NCBI GenBank assembly: GCA_002709505.1
Contig: PARB01000030.1
Coordinates: forward strand, 18,907-82,906
DNA: 64,000 nucleotides
Direction: 5' to 3'
Source: Paracoccaceae bacterium
GTDB lineage: Bacteria; Pseudomonadota; Alphaproteobacteria; Rhizobiales; Stappiaceae
Numbering within the stretch: position 1 is the stretch's first letter; every line of letters starts with the position of its first letter. The translations under genes and the position numbers were made by a program. Below are positions 25,764 through 33,755 of the stretch, one piece after another. A model generated the notes under the pieces. It was not told the origin of the DNA. It saw only the letters and a list, made by a program, of their open reading frames with translations, and made no database searches.

Positions 25764-26123
25764 ATGGCCATTTTCAAGACCGCCGCCGCCGGCGCGCTTT
25801 TCCTCGTCGCGCTGTCCGTTTCGGGACCCGCGACCGTCAACGGACCGATGCTCTCGATGTCCTCCGCAAACGCGGGCGTCGCGTTGAACCAGCGGGACTA
25901 CTATAGCTGCACGTTCCGTCTTCAAGAGTTTCGAAAAGAGCATCAGCAGAAGAAATACGCAGCCTTCGCCCGAGGTCGTGCATTCTCCATTACCGGGATG
26001 CGCGGCTGCGGCTGGACCTCCAACCAGCGCACGCAGGCAATCGCCGACCGGGTTGCCATGGAGAAATGCCGCAAGAATGCCAAGAACCCCGACAAGTGCT
26101 ACGTCTCCGACCGGACGAAGTAG
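25764..26123 (+). CDS. Small secreted Cys-containing protein
   Basis: Exported protein of 119 residues. A signal peptide is visible (GALFLVALSVSGPATV..., cleavage near SSANA-GVALN). The mature part is basic with four Cys, and its tail QAIADRVAMEKCRKNAKNPD followed by KCYV resembles the A-x3-AM-x2-C-x(6-7)-C repeat unit of secreted alphaproteobacterial proteins such as DUF4189 members. GAGAGAT precedes the ATG. It lies between uvrB and a stray copy of the uvrB 3' end, so it may have been inserted there. Function unknown. Confidence 0.65.
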   Translation: MAIFKTAAAGALFLVALSVSGPATVNGPMLSMSSANAGVALNQRDYYSCTFRLQEFRKEHQQKKYAAFARGRAFSITGMRGCGWTSNQRTQAIADRVAMEKCRKNAKNPDKCYVSDRTK

Positions 26124-26155
26124 GCAAAAGGGTGCACAGACAGCCCCAGGAAGCA

Positions 26156-26187
26156 CGCAAGAATACGCTCGACGAAATGACGGCGGG
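26156..26187 (+). repeat. Copy 2 of the uvrB 3' segment, noncoding
   Basis: Identical to 25390-25421 at 30 of 32 bases; one frame still reads [11 protein letters not shown]. It lies after the small secreted gene and is not part of a supported ORF. Most simply it is a remnant of a local duplication around the 3' end of uvrB. Confidence 0.6.
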
Positions 26188-26202
26188 AGGTAGGGAGGCC
26201 CC

Positions 26203-26493
26203 TCACCCCGGCACCGCCGGCAGGACGAAGAACAACACCACCGCGATCACAAAGGCGGCGAGGGCGAGCCAGTAAAGCCGCGCCACGCCGCGGCGGGAGA
26301 CTTCAGCGGTCTCGCCATAGCCGTTGGGCGTGAAAATGCGCTTCCACAAGCGCACGCCCTCAAGCGGGTTGAAGCTGGCGTCGGCCAGCAGCTTCTGGCG
26401 GCGGATGAAGAGAAGCGTGCGGATGTAGGCGGCGACCATCAGCAACAGCGCCAGCGTCATGACCGTCATGAAGATCAGATAGGGTCCGCTCAT
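26203..26493 (-). CDS. Small two-helix membrane protein
   Basis: Protein of 96 residues with one membrane helix at 5-30 (LIFMTVMTLALLLMVAAYI) and another at 72-94 (LYWLALAAFVIAVVLFFVL), separated by a basic cytoplasmic or periplasmic loop. I do not recognise the family. Its start is 67 bases from the divergent PAAR-like gene. Confidence 0.6.
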   Translation of the reverse strand: MSGPYLIFMTVMTLALLLMVAAYIRTLLFIRRQKLLADASFNPLEGVRLWKRIFTPNGYGETAEVSRRGVARLYWLALAAFVIAVVLFFVLPAVPG

Positions 26494-26560
26494 TCCGTCC
26501 TCGCCGATTGTCCGTGGCGTCCGGCCTTGTCAGGGACCGCGCAGGCAATAGAGTAGCGCG

Positions 26561-26962
26561 ATGATCATCCGACGCAAAACCGCGCGATCCGGCGCCCGGA
26601 CTTTCGTTTCCCCGCTCCCGCGCTCGTCACATGCCCGGCGCCTCGTGCTCGCGAGTGCCATGGCCTGCGCGCTCGCAAGCCTGCCGGACGGACCCGCAAG
26701 CGCCCAGTCGCTTCCCGGATGCGCGCAGACCGGGGCTGCGTCGGTCTTCATCAACGGCCGCCCGATGCTGCGGCTGTCGGACGTTGCGGGATGCCCGGCG
26801 GGCATGTTCGAGACCGTTCCGGGGATCTTCGTGGAAGGCCAACCGGCGGTCCGGCTTGCAGCACCCGCGCCCGATTGCAGCGGCGGCGGATCGGCGGACG
26901 TTCTGCTGGGCGGCGCCCCCGCGGGTCGCGCGGGCGACGCGACGTGTCCGCAGCGCGAGTAA
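26561..26962 (+). CDS. PAAR-like protein with its own signal peptide
   Basis: A 133-residue protein. The N-terminus is Arg-rich followed by a hydrophobic segment ending at PASA-QSLPG (about residue 49), a Sec-type signal peptide. The mature 85 residues have PAAR-like repeats: ASVFINGRPMLRLSDVAGC, then PGIFVEGQPAVRL and ADVLLGGAPAGRAGDATC. Classical PAAR proteins sharpen the tip of the type VI secretion spike and have no signal peptide. No T6SS gene is in the window, so this is probably an exported single-domain relative. Four Cys could form disulfides. The ribosome binding site is weak (GAG), and start choice is uncertain. Confidence 0.6.
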   Translation: MIIRRKTARSGARTFVSPLPRSSHARRLVLASAMACALASLPDGPASAQSLPGCAQTGAASVFINGRPMLRLSDVAGCPAGMFETVPGIFVEGQPAVRLAAPAPDCSGGGSADVLLGGAPAGRAGDATCPQRE

Positions 26963-27272
26963 GCGGGCAGCGTCACACGAAAGCGCCGGCGCACGGACAG
27001 CCGCTGCGGGGCCCCGCTCATGCTGAGGGAACCAATGGACCCCGGCTCGGGGGCCGGGGTGACGGCGGTGGGTGGGGCGGGCCTCCTGGGAGCGCCGCTG
27101 ACAGGCTTGACCGGATCCGGAACGGGAAAGCGGGGCAAACCGGCTGCCATTGCTCTCAGCCGTCACACCGGACGACGCGCAAGCGGTTACGGGAATGACG
27201 GCTGGGGCTGTGGCTCCGCGCCGACCTCAAGGACGATCCCTGCGGCGACAGGCGAGCCGTTGCGCCCTTCCC
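26963..27272. other. Repeat-rich intergenic region upstream of clpS end
   Basis: About 310 bases without a supported gene. It contains a GC-rich palindrome (CCCCGGC-tcgggg-GCCGGGG) near 27040 followed by GTGACGG, and a second element with ends CAGCCGTCA and TGACGGCTG at 27157-27204. The style, including the flanking GTGACGG/TGACGGC words, is that of repetitive extragenic palindromes common in Alphaproteobacteria. Confidence 0.5.
27157..27204. repeat. REP-like palindromic element
   Basis: Perfect 9-base terminal inverted repeat CAGCCGTCA ... TGACGGCTG enclosing 30 bases. No coding function. Probably one copy of a dispersed intergenic repeat; other copies lie outside this window, if they exist. 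Confidence 0.45.
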
Positions 27273-27578
27273 TCACGCCTCCGGTTCGGTCGCGAACATC
27301 AGCGGGAAGCCGTTGGCCTTGGCGGCGTCGGTGGCGCGGGTGGCCTTGGTCTCGGCGACGTCGCGCGGGAACACGGCCACCACGCAAACGCCCTGCTGAT
27401 GCGCCGCCATCATCACCTTGACGGCCTCGTCCTCCGACATGCGGAATTCGGCCCTGAGCACCGCGACGACGAACTCGCGCGGGGTAAAATCGTCGTTGAC
27501 GAGCAGCACCTTGTAAAGGCGCGGGCGCTCCGTCTTCGTCGTCGTGGCCTGTTTCAGATTGGTGTCATTATCGCTCAT
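27273..27578 (-). CDS. clpS: ATP-dependent Clp protease adaptor ClpS
   Basis: ClpS delivers N-degron substrates to the ClpA unfoldase of ClpAP. The 101-residue product has a flexible N-terminus and the conserved core RLYKVLLVNDDFTPREFVVA, MSEDEAVKVMMAAHQQGVCV (with the ClpA-binding region) and VAETKATRATDAAKANGFPL. The ATG at 27578 starts directly before the flexible tail, and an open frame further upstream is rejected. clpA is not next to it here, which is unusual; in many Hyphomicrobiales clpA follows. Confidence 0.92.
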   Translation of the reverse strand: MSDNDTNLKQATTTKTERPRLYKVLLVNDDFTPREFVVAVLRAEFRMSEDEAVKVMMAAHQQGVCVVAVFPRDVAETKATRATDAAKANGFPLMFATEPEA

Positions 27579-27719
27579 GGAGACAATTTTAGCATAATCG
27601 GTTCGCGCCCGCATCCGTACCGCACCGGAGCTTGCGGGCCGGATCACCGCACCCGCGCCGTGCCGCGCCGTTGCTCTGGACACTTGCCATCACGGAGCAA
27701 AACCCCTACCTCCCGCGTC

Positions 27720-29840
27720 ATGCTGAAGACAAACCCCTCCCCCGCTCCGCGCGCTGAAAAGCGCCCCGTCACCGCCACCGTCCACGGGATCGACCGCACC
27801 GACCCCTATGCCTGGCTCCGCGCCGACAACTGGCAGGAGGTGATGCGCGCGCCAGATACGCTGGATCCGGCGATCCGCGCCTATCTGGAAGCCGAAAACG
27901 CCTATCTGGAAGAGGGTCTCGCCGATACCTCCGCACTGCAGGAGACGCTCTTTGGCGAAATGAAGGGCCGGATCAAGGAAGACGACAGTTCGGTGCCGAC
28001 CGCCGACGGTCCCTATGCCTATGGCGTGCGCTATGTCACCGGCGGCCAGCACCCGAAGCTGGTGCGCATCGCCCGCGACGACATCGACGCGACATCCCCG
28101 GCGGAAGAGGTGCTGATCGACGGCGACAAGGAGGCCGAGGGAAAAGCCTATTTCCGGCTCGCCGGCGCGATGCATTCGCCCGATCACGGCAAGCTCGCCT
28201 GGGCGTTCGACGACAAGGGCTCGGAGTTCTACACGCTGCTGATCCGCGATCTCGCAACGGGCGAGGACATGCCGGAGCGCATTCCCGACACCGGCGGCGG
28301 CGGCGTCTGGTCGGGCTGCGGGCGCCATGTCTTCTACGTGCGGCTCGACGAGAACCATCGTCCGTCCAAACTGTTCCGCCACGAAGTCGGCAGCGATCCG
28401 GCGAGCGACGTGCTGGTCTATGAGGAAGCCGACGCCGGCTTCTTCATGGGGGTGGGCAAGACCCAGTCCGGCCGCTTCATCACCATCGACATCCACGATC
28501 ACGAGACCTCGGAAGTCCACCTAATCCCGGCCGACGATCCGACCGCGCAGCCCGTGTGCGTCGCGCCGCGCGAGACGGCGACGGAATATTCGGTCGAGGA
28601 CGACGGCGGCGCGCAGCTGGTGATCCTGACCAATGCCGAGCGATCCGAGGATTTCCGCATCGTCACCGCGCCGGTCGCCGACACGCTCGCCGGCAAGGGC
28701 CGCAGCGTCTGGTCCGACCTTGTGCCGCACAAGCCGGGCCGGCTGATCCTGTCGCACACGCTCTACGCCAAGCACATGGTGCGGCTGGAGCGCGAGGACG
28801 GCCTGCCGCGCATCGTCGTGCGCCGCCTCGCCGATGGGCTGGAACACGCCATCGCCTTCGACGAGGAGGCCTATGCGCTCGGCATGTCGGACGGCTACGA
28901 GTTCAACACCAACCGCATCCGCTTCACCTATTCGTCGATGACGACGCCGAGCCAGGTGTATGACTACGACATGGAAACGCGGGCGCGCACCCTGCGCAAG
29001 ACGCAGGACGTACCCTCAGGCCACGACCCGAAGGACTATGTGACCCGGCGCATCCACGCCCCCGCCGCCGACGGGGAGAGCGTGCCGGTGACGCTGCTCT
29101 ACCGCGCCGACACGCCGCTCGACGGCAGCGCGCCCTGCCTGCTCTACGGCTATGGCTCCTACGGCATCTCGATGCCGGCGGGCTTCAACACCAACTGCCT
29201 GTCGCTGGTCGACCGCGGGTTCGTCTATGCCATCGCCCATGTGCGCGGCGGCAAGGAAAAGGGCTTTCGCTGGTATGCCGACGGCCGGCGCCAGAACAAG
29301 ACCAACACGTTCACCGATTTCATCGCTGCCGCGCGCCATCTGGCTGAAGAAGGCTTCACGGCACCGGATCGGATCGTGGCGCAGGGCGGCTCGGCCGGCG
29401 GCATGCTGATGGGCGCGGTCGCCAATATGGCGCCGGAGGCCTTCGGCGGCCTGATCGCGGAAGTGCCCTTCGTCGACGTGCTCAACACGATGCTCGACGA
29501 CACGCTGCCGCTGACCCCGCCGGAATGGCCGGAGTGGGGCAACCCGATCGCCTCGGAAGAAGACTACCGCCAGATCGCCTCCTACTCTCCTTATGACAAT
29601 GTGACGGCGCAGACCTATCCGCCGATCCTTGCCGTCGGCGGGCTGACCGATCCGCGCGTGACCTATTGGGAGCCGGCGAAATGGGTGGCGCGGCTGAGGG
29701 AGTTGCGCACCAACGACGCGCCGCTCTATCTCAAGACCAACATGGACGCCGGCCACGGCGGCGCCTCGGGCCGCTTCGACCGGCTGAAGGAGGTCGCGCT
29801 CGTCTATGCCTTCGCGCTGAAGGTGGCCGACAAGGCATAA
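27720..29840 (+). CDS. Oligopeptidase B-like S9 family serine peptidase
   Basis: Serine peptidase of 706 residues in the prolyl oligopeptidase family, closest to oligopeptidase B (PtrB), which cleaves short peptides after Lys or Arg in the cytoplasm. The N-terminal region (HGIDRTDPYAWLRADNWQEV) begins the beta-propeller. The C-terminal alpha/beta-hydrolase domain has LYGYGSYGISM, the nucleophile elbow GGSAGGMLMG (Ser near 558) and the catalytic His in AGHGGASGRFDRLKE (near 679). No signal peptide. The start at 27720 lacks a good ribosome binding site. A strong terminator follows at 29876. Confidence 0.9.
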   Translation: MLKTNPSPAPRAEKRPVTATVHGIDRTDPYAWLRADNWQEVMRAPDTLDPAIRAYLEAENAYLEEGLADTSALQETLFGEMKGRIKEDDSSVPTADGPYAYGVRYVTGGQHPKLVRIARDDIDATSPAEEVLIDGDKEAEGKAYFRLAGAMHSPDHGKLAWAFDDKGSEFYTLLIRDLATGEDMPERIPDTGGGGVWSGCGRHVFYVRLDENHRPSKLFRHEVGSDPASDVLVYEEADAGFFMGVGKTQSGRFITIDIHDHETSEVHLIPADDPTAQPVCVAPRETATEYSVEDDGGAQLVILTNAERSEDFRIVTAPVADTLAGKGRSVWSDLVPHKPGRLILSHTLYAKHMVRLEREDGLPRIVVRRLADGLEHAIAFDEEAYALGMSDGYEFNTNRIRFTYSSMTTPSQVYDYDMETRARTLRKTQDVPSGHDPKDYVTRRIHAPAADGESVPVTLLYRADTPLDGSAPCLLYGYGSYGISMPAGFNTNCLSLVDRGFVYAIAHVRGGKEKGFRWYADGRRQNKTNTFTDFIAAARHLAEEGFTAPDRIVAQGGSAGGMLMGAVANMAPEAFGGLIAEVPFVDVLNTMLDDTLPLTPPEWPEWGNPIASEEDYRQIASYSPYDNVTAQTYPPILAVGGLTDPRVTYWEPAKWVARLRELRTNDAPLYLKTNMDAGHGGASGRFDRLKEVALVYAFALKVADKA

Positions 29841-29875
29841 GGCCTGCGCCACGCCTGACGACACCGCCCCGTGCG

Positions 29876-29900
29876 AGCCCCGTCTCGCGCGGGGCTTTTT
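29876..29900 (+). terminator. Rho-independent terminator after the S9 peptidase gene
   Basis: AGCCCCG-tctcgcg-CGGGGCT followed by TTTT, a classic hairpin plus T-run 35 bases after the stop codon. Confidence 0.85.
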
Positions 29901-30081
29901 CGTTCCGGGATGCTGTTTTCGCTGGAAAAGCGATCACAATCGCGCGAGATGCGACGTTTGCGCGCAGCCGGTCTTTCGCGACGGGCGCGCCCGCGCCAAA
30001 CTCCGCCCCGATGCGGCCCGCGACCGGCTCCGGTCGACAGTCCGCTTGCACAAGCTTCGTTTCGCAGTCAGGAAAACCGCC

Positions 30082-31665
30082 ATGTCCCGCCTTCTCCGGT
30101 GCGTCGCAACCGCATCGCTCGGCCTCGGGCTGATCGCCGCCCTTCCCCTTTCAGCCTCCGCCGCCGAGTTTACCTGGAGCGCGCCGACGGATCCGCAGAC
30201 GATGGATCCGCATGAGGTCAACACCACGCCCGTGCTCGGCTTCCTCAACAACATCTACGAGGGACTGGTGCGTCGAAACGCCGAGATGGCGATCGAGGGA
30301 TCGCTCGCCGAACGCTGGGAGGCGCTCGGCACCGACGGCTGGCGCTTCCACCTGCGCAAGGGCGTGACCTTCCACGACGGCGCGGCGTTCGACGCCGAGG
30401 ATGTCTACTTCTCCTACGAGCGCGCCGCGTCTGAGGCATCCGACACCAGCTCGTGGTTCGCGCCGGTGCGGGAGGTGCGGGTGGTCGATGCGCATACCAT
30501 CGACTTTCTCACCCATCAGCCCGACCCGCTGTTTCCCGATTCCATCGCCAACTTCATGATCATGGACAAGGGATGGGCCGAGACCAACAACGCCGCGCGA
30601 CCCGACAAGGAAAACGCCACCTTCGCCTCGCTCAACGCCAATGGCACCGGCCCGTTCCGGCTGGAAACCCGGGAGCCGGGCGTGAAGACCGTGCTGGTGC
30701 CGCATGACGGCTGGTGGGACACGCGCGAGGACAACGTCACGCGCGCGACCTTCCTGCCGATCGGCAATGCGGCGACCTCGGTTGCCGCATTACTCACCGG
30801 CGAGGTCGACATGATCAATCCGGTTCCCGTGCAGGACATCGCGCGGATCGAGGCGACCGAGGGGCTGACCCTGCATCGCGGCATCGAGGCCCGGGTGATC
30901 ATGCTGGGCTTCGCGCATCAGGCCGATACGCTGCTCGGCGGCGAGGCGGGCAGCGGCAATCCGCTGAAGGACGCCACGGTGCGCGCGGCGATTGCCAAGG
31001 CCATCGACGCCAAGGCCATCGTCGACAAGATCATGCGCGGCAATGGCGCTGTCGCCTCGCAGCTCGTCAGTTCGCAGATGAAGGGCTACAGCGAACAGGC
31101 TGCCGAGCGCCCGGCCTATGATCCGGACGCTGCCAAGGCGGCGCTCGAGTCGGCCGGCCTCGGCGACGGGCTCACACTCACCTTCGCCTGCACCAACGAC
31201 CGCTACATCAACGACGAGGCCGTCTGCAAGGCGATCGCCTCCATGCTGGCGCGCGTCGGCGTCACGGTCGAACTGACGACCATGCCGGTGCGCAGCTACT
31301 GGGACACGCTGCGGGCGGGCGAGTTCGACATGTATCTGCTCGGCTGGTCGCCCGGCACCTTCGACGCGGAGCATCCGGTGCGCTTCCTCGTCGCCACGCC
31401 GAACCCGGAAAAGAAGCTCGGCAGCTGGAACTTCGGCGGCTACTCGAGCGAACGCGTCGACACGCTGCTGCCGCAGGTGCAGCGGGAGATCGACCCGGCC
31501 GCGCGCCAGGCGATGCTGGACGAGATCGCGGCCATCGTTCAGGACGAGACGGCCTATGTTCCGCTCCACGTTCAGCCGCTGCTGTGGGGTTCGAAAAGCT
31601 CCGTCTCCCTGGTGCAGAGGCCGGACAATTTCTTCCTGCTGCGCTGGGTGACCATCGCCGAGTAA
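30082..31665 (+). CDS. Peptide/nickel-type ABC substrate-binding protein (SBP_bac_5)
   Basis: Periplasmic binding protein of 527 residues in the DppA/OppA family (SBP_bac_5). Signal peptide ends at ASA-AEFTW (about residue 28). Family phrases include DPQTMDPHEVNTTPVLGFLN, WEALGTDGWRFHLRKGVTFH and LLGWSPGTFDAEHPVRF. AGGA lies 9 bases before the ATG. No permease or ATPase gene is adjacent, so this is an orphan that must pair with a transporter encoded elsewhere. The ligand (dipeptide, oligopeptide or other) cannot be deduced. Confidence 0.88.
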   Translation: MSRLLRCVATASLGLGLIAALPLSASAAEFTWSAPTDPQTMDPHEVNTTPVLGFLNNIYEGLVRRNAEMAIEGSLAERWEALGTDGWRFHLRKGVTFHDGAAFDAEDVYFSYERAASEASDTSSWFAPVREVRVVDAHTIDFLTHQPDPLFPDSIANFMIMDKGWAETNNAARPDKENATFASLNANGTGPFRLETREPGVKTVLVPHDGWWDTREDNVTRATFLPIGNAATSVAALLTGEVDMINPVPVQDIARIEATEGLTLHRGIEARVIMLGFAHQADTLLGGEAGSGNPLKDATVRAAIAKAIDAKAIVDKIMRGNGAVASQLVSSQMKGYSEQAAERPAYDPDAAKAALESAGLGDGLTLTFACTNDRYINDEAVCKAIASMLARVGVTVELTTMPVRSYWDTLRAGEFDMYLLGWSPGTFDAEHPVRFLVATPNPEKKLGSWNFGGYSSERVDTLLPQVQREIDPAARQAMLDEIAAIVQDETAYVPLHVQPLLWGSKSSVSLVQRPDNFFLLRWVTIAE

Positions 31666-31739
31666 ATGGACCGGCCCGATCCGGGCCGTCCGCGAATGCG
31701 TAAAGCATGGCAGACCCTGAAACACAGTCAGAGGATGCC

Positions 31740-32261
31740 ATGCTTTCCATCTCCCGCGTTATCGCAGCCCTTGTGCTCAGCATCGCGACGCTGGCCGCGC
31801 CGGCCGCGCTTGCCGCCTCCAAGCCGCTCGTGCTGGAAGACTACTTTCGCGGACGCGCCGTCGGCACCGGCGTGTTCGAAAGCGGTATCGCCGGGGTGCG
31901 GCGCGAATTCCGTGTCGTGACCCATGGCACCTGGAACCCGAAGACCTTCACCCTGCGCCTGCGCGAGGATTTCCAGTACGACGACGGCGAGCGCGACACC
32001 AAAGTCTGGTTCTTCAAGAAGGTCGCGGAAAACCGCTACATCGGCACCCGGTCCGATGTGCTCAATCCGGTGACGATCACCACGGGCGGCCCGCAGATCA
32101 AATTCAACTACGCCGCCAACGTCGAGACCAAGGACGGCCCCGTGGCCGTGCGCTTCTTCGACACGCTGACGCTGGTCGACCGGCGCACGCTGCGCAACAC
32201 CGCCGACGTGATGAAATACGGACTGGTGATCGGAACGGTCGACCTGACGTTCAAGAAATAG
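31740..32261 (+). CDS. DUF3833 family exported protein
   Basis: Exported protein of 173 residues in the DUF3833 family. The signal peptide LALAAPAALA-ASKPL ends near residue 26. Core motifs are LEDYFRGRAVGTGVFESGI, LRLREDFQYDDGERDTKVW, and a C-terminal RNTADVMKYGLVIGTVDLTF. Many relatives are lipoproteins; this one has no lipobox Cys. Function unknown, and it resembles lipid-binding beta-rich folds only in a general way. It starts 74 bases after the binding-protein gene and could share its transcript. Confidence 0.8.
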   Translation: MLSISRVIAALVLSIATLAAPAALAASKPLVLEDYFRGRAVGTGVFESGIAGVRREFRVVTHGTWNPKTFTLRLREDFQYDDGERDTKVWFFKKVAENRYIGTRSDVLNPVTITTGGPQIKFNYAANVETKDGPVAVRFFDTLTLVDRRTLRNTADVMKYGLVIGTVDLTFKK

Positions 32262-32278
32262 TCGGGCCGGCGGCGCAT

Positions 32279-33085
32279 TCAGCGGGTGAAACGCGCCGCC
32301 TGTTCGCGGGTTGCCAGACCGCAGACCAACTCCGGCGCATGGCGCAGGCCGCAGGCCTCGACCATGCGCCGCGAGACCTCGTTGGTGGCCGACACGAGCT
32401 CGTAGACGTGGCTTGCGCCAAGATCGCGAAACGCGGCCACCACCATCATCGCGTTGATCAGGCGACCGAGCCCCTTGCCGCGTTGGGCGTCATCCACCGC
32501 CACCAGGCCACCCCAGGCATGGCTCCGGTGCCGGCTCGCGACATTGTGGGGGAGATAGGCATGGGCGCCTGCGGCAATGCCGCCCGATGGATCGCAAAGC
32601 GCAAGTGTCACCGCCGGACCGGTGTCGCCGCACAGCATGGAGCCGGAAAAGGGCACCACGCCGGCGGCCGACATCATCGCCTGGATCCGGCGCGTCGTCG
32701 CTCCCTCAGGCGTCAGCGGCGCATCGAGCTCCGCCAGGCCGTCGGGCAAGCCGCGCTCCACAATGGGGCGGCAGGCGGCAAGGGCCGTGTCGCGATCCGT
32801 CAGGAAAACGTCCCAGGTGTCGAGACGGAAACCGTTGGCGCTCAACCGTTCCCGCAGCCGTTCGGCCTGATCGGTCGTGATCAGGCGAAAGCCGCAGATG
32901 CCGTCGCGCTGAAGAAACGCCTCGATCCGCTCCCAGCCGAGCGCATCGGGGTCGTCGCAGCCCATGGTGCGCCCGGCCTGGCACAGGCCCGGCGTCGCCG
33001 CGATCTCTCCGGCACTGGCCTCGGCCCGCGCCTGCAGGGTCTTTTGACTGTCCGTTCCGAAATAGCCGGCCAAGATCGCCCCCAT
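32279..33085 (-). CDS. GNAT family N-acetyltransferase (268 aa)
   Basis: Putative acetyltransferase. The GNAT domain is C-terminal (about 120-260), with the acetyl-CoA-binding motif VAVDDAQRGKGLGRLINAMM near residue 200 and VYELVSATNEVSRRMVEACG after it. The N-terminal 110 residues contain DGICGFRLITTDQAERLRER and may be a divergent second domain. Substrate unknown. It is convergent with the DUF3833 gene, with 17 bases between the stops. Confidence 0.8.
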   Translation of the reverse strand: MGAILAGYFGTDSQKTLQARAEASAGEIAATPGLCQAGRTMGCDDPDALGWERIEAFLQRDGICGFRLITTDQAERLRERLSANGFRLDTWDVFLTDRDTALAACRPIVERGLPDGLAELDAPLTPEGATTRRIQAMMSAAGVVPFSGSMLCGDTGPAVTLALCDPSGGIAAGAHAYLPHNVASRHRSHAWGGLVAVDDAQRGKGLGRLINAMMVVAAFRDLGASHVYELVSATNEVSRRMVEACGLRHAPELVCGLATREQAARFTR

Positions 33086-33166
33086 CTGCCGCTGCGATCA
33101 CAACAGCTTAGGAGATAAATCAAGCGCTGGCGACCCTTGCGCCGCCACAGGGCTGCGGACGCAAAC

Positions 33167-33195
33167 AGACCGGGGATCCCGTCCATCCCCGGTCT
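33167..33195 (-). terminator. Hairpin terminator downstream of the DUF2892 gene
   Basis: Perfect 11-base arms: AGACCGGGGAT-cccgtcc-ATCCCCGGTCT. On the minus strand it is followed by GTTTGCG, and on the plus strand by TTGCG. It best fits as the terminator of the DUF2892 gene. Confidence 0.65.
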
Positions 33196-33277
33196 TTGCG
33201 AGAGGCGGCAGCGCACCGATCGTGGCTGCGTTCGACCGCGCCAACCGCCTCATGCCCGTCAGACGCAGGACGTGCGA

Positions 33278-33487
33278 TCAGTCAGCCTTGCAGGTGCGAA
33301 TGCCAAGCAGCGTGTAGGCCGGGCACCATTTCAGGAAGGCGGTCGCCAGCGGCAGGACGCCGATCCAGCCGACCCACTTCCAGGAGATATCGGCAGGCGC
33401 GAACAGGGCGAAGGCGATCAGCGCCAGCCCGACGACGATCCGCGCGATACGGTCGGCACTGCCGACGTTGGTGGTGACAATGGCCAT
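33278..33487 (-). CDS. DUF2892 inner-membrane protein
   Basis: Small 69-residue membrane protein of the DUF2892 (YgaP membrane-domain) family. The start IGSADRIARIVVGLALIA-type segment and the conserved KWCPAYTLLGIRTC end are visible, with two membrane helices. In other bacteria DUF2892 domains are joined to rhodanese domains or lie in sulfide-detoxification operons under ArsR-type BigR/SqrR repressors. No rhodanese is present here. An operator-like site lies about 60 bases upstream. Confidence 0.85.
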   Translation of the reverse strand: MAIVTTNVGSADRIARIVVGLALIAFALFAPADISWKWVGWIGVLPLATAFLKWCPAYTLLGIRTCKAD

Positions 33488-33548
33488 GATGCAGTCTCCA
33501 CATTGCCCGCATTTCGCGGGAAAGGACCGCAGGTCGCGGCCCTGTTTA

Positions 33549-33564
33549 TTTCAATAATTAGAAT
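33549..33564. promoter_or_regulatory. Possible BigR/SqrR-like operator
   Basis: TTTC-aataatta-GAAT, one base off the ATTC-N8-GAAT pattern reported for the sulfide-sensing repressor SqrR, in an AT-rich patch upstream of the DUF2892 gene. TATAGT at 33564 could also be a plus-strand -10 element. Low confidence. Confidence 0.3.
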
Positions 33565-33755
33565 ATAGTGAAGGAAGGCAGGCCCGGCAACCGCGTTGCT
33601 CTACGTAGCCGGGCGACAGGACGCCGCAGCGGCCCGACCGGGAAAGGAAGCAAACGGGAAACCACGCCCGCAAAATCCCCGTTGCCGCACAGTGTTTTTC
33701 CGCGACAGCGCGGGACCTGTCGGGATATGGTCGCTCGATAATCAAAGAGGCCAAT

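Noticed and set aside
26561..26962. Component of a local type VI secretion system
   Set aside because: No VgrG, Hcp, sheath or TssM-type genes occur anywhere in the window, and the protein has a signal peptide.
33638..33670. Resemblance of GGGAAAGGAAGC to the 4.5S (SRP) RNA apical loop
   Set aside because: The rest of the SRP consensus and its stem do not align; the similarity is a short purine run.
33620..33700. Possible cobalamin riboswitch (AACGGGAAACC-like words)
   Set aside because: Other conserved blocks of the family are missing or out of order, and the downstream gene is a small lipoprotein.
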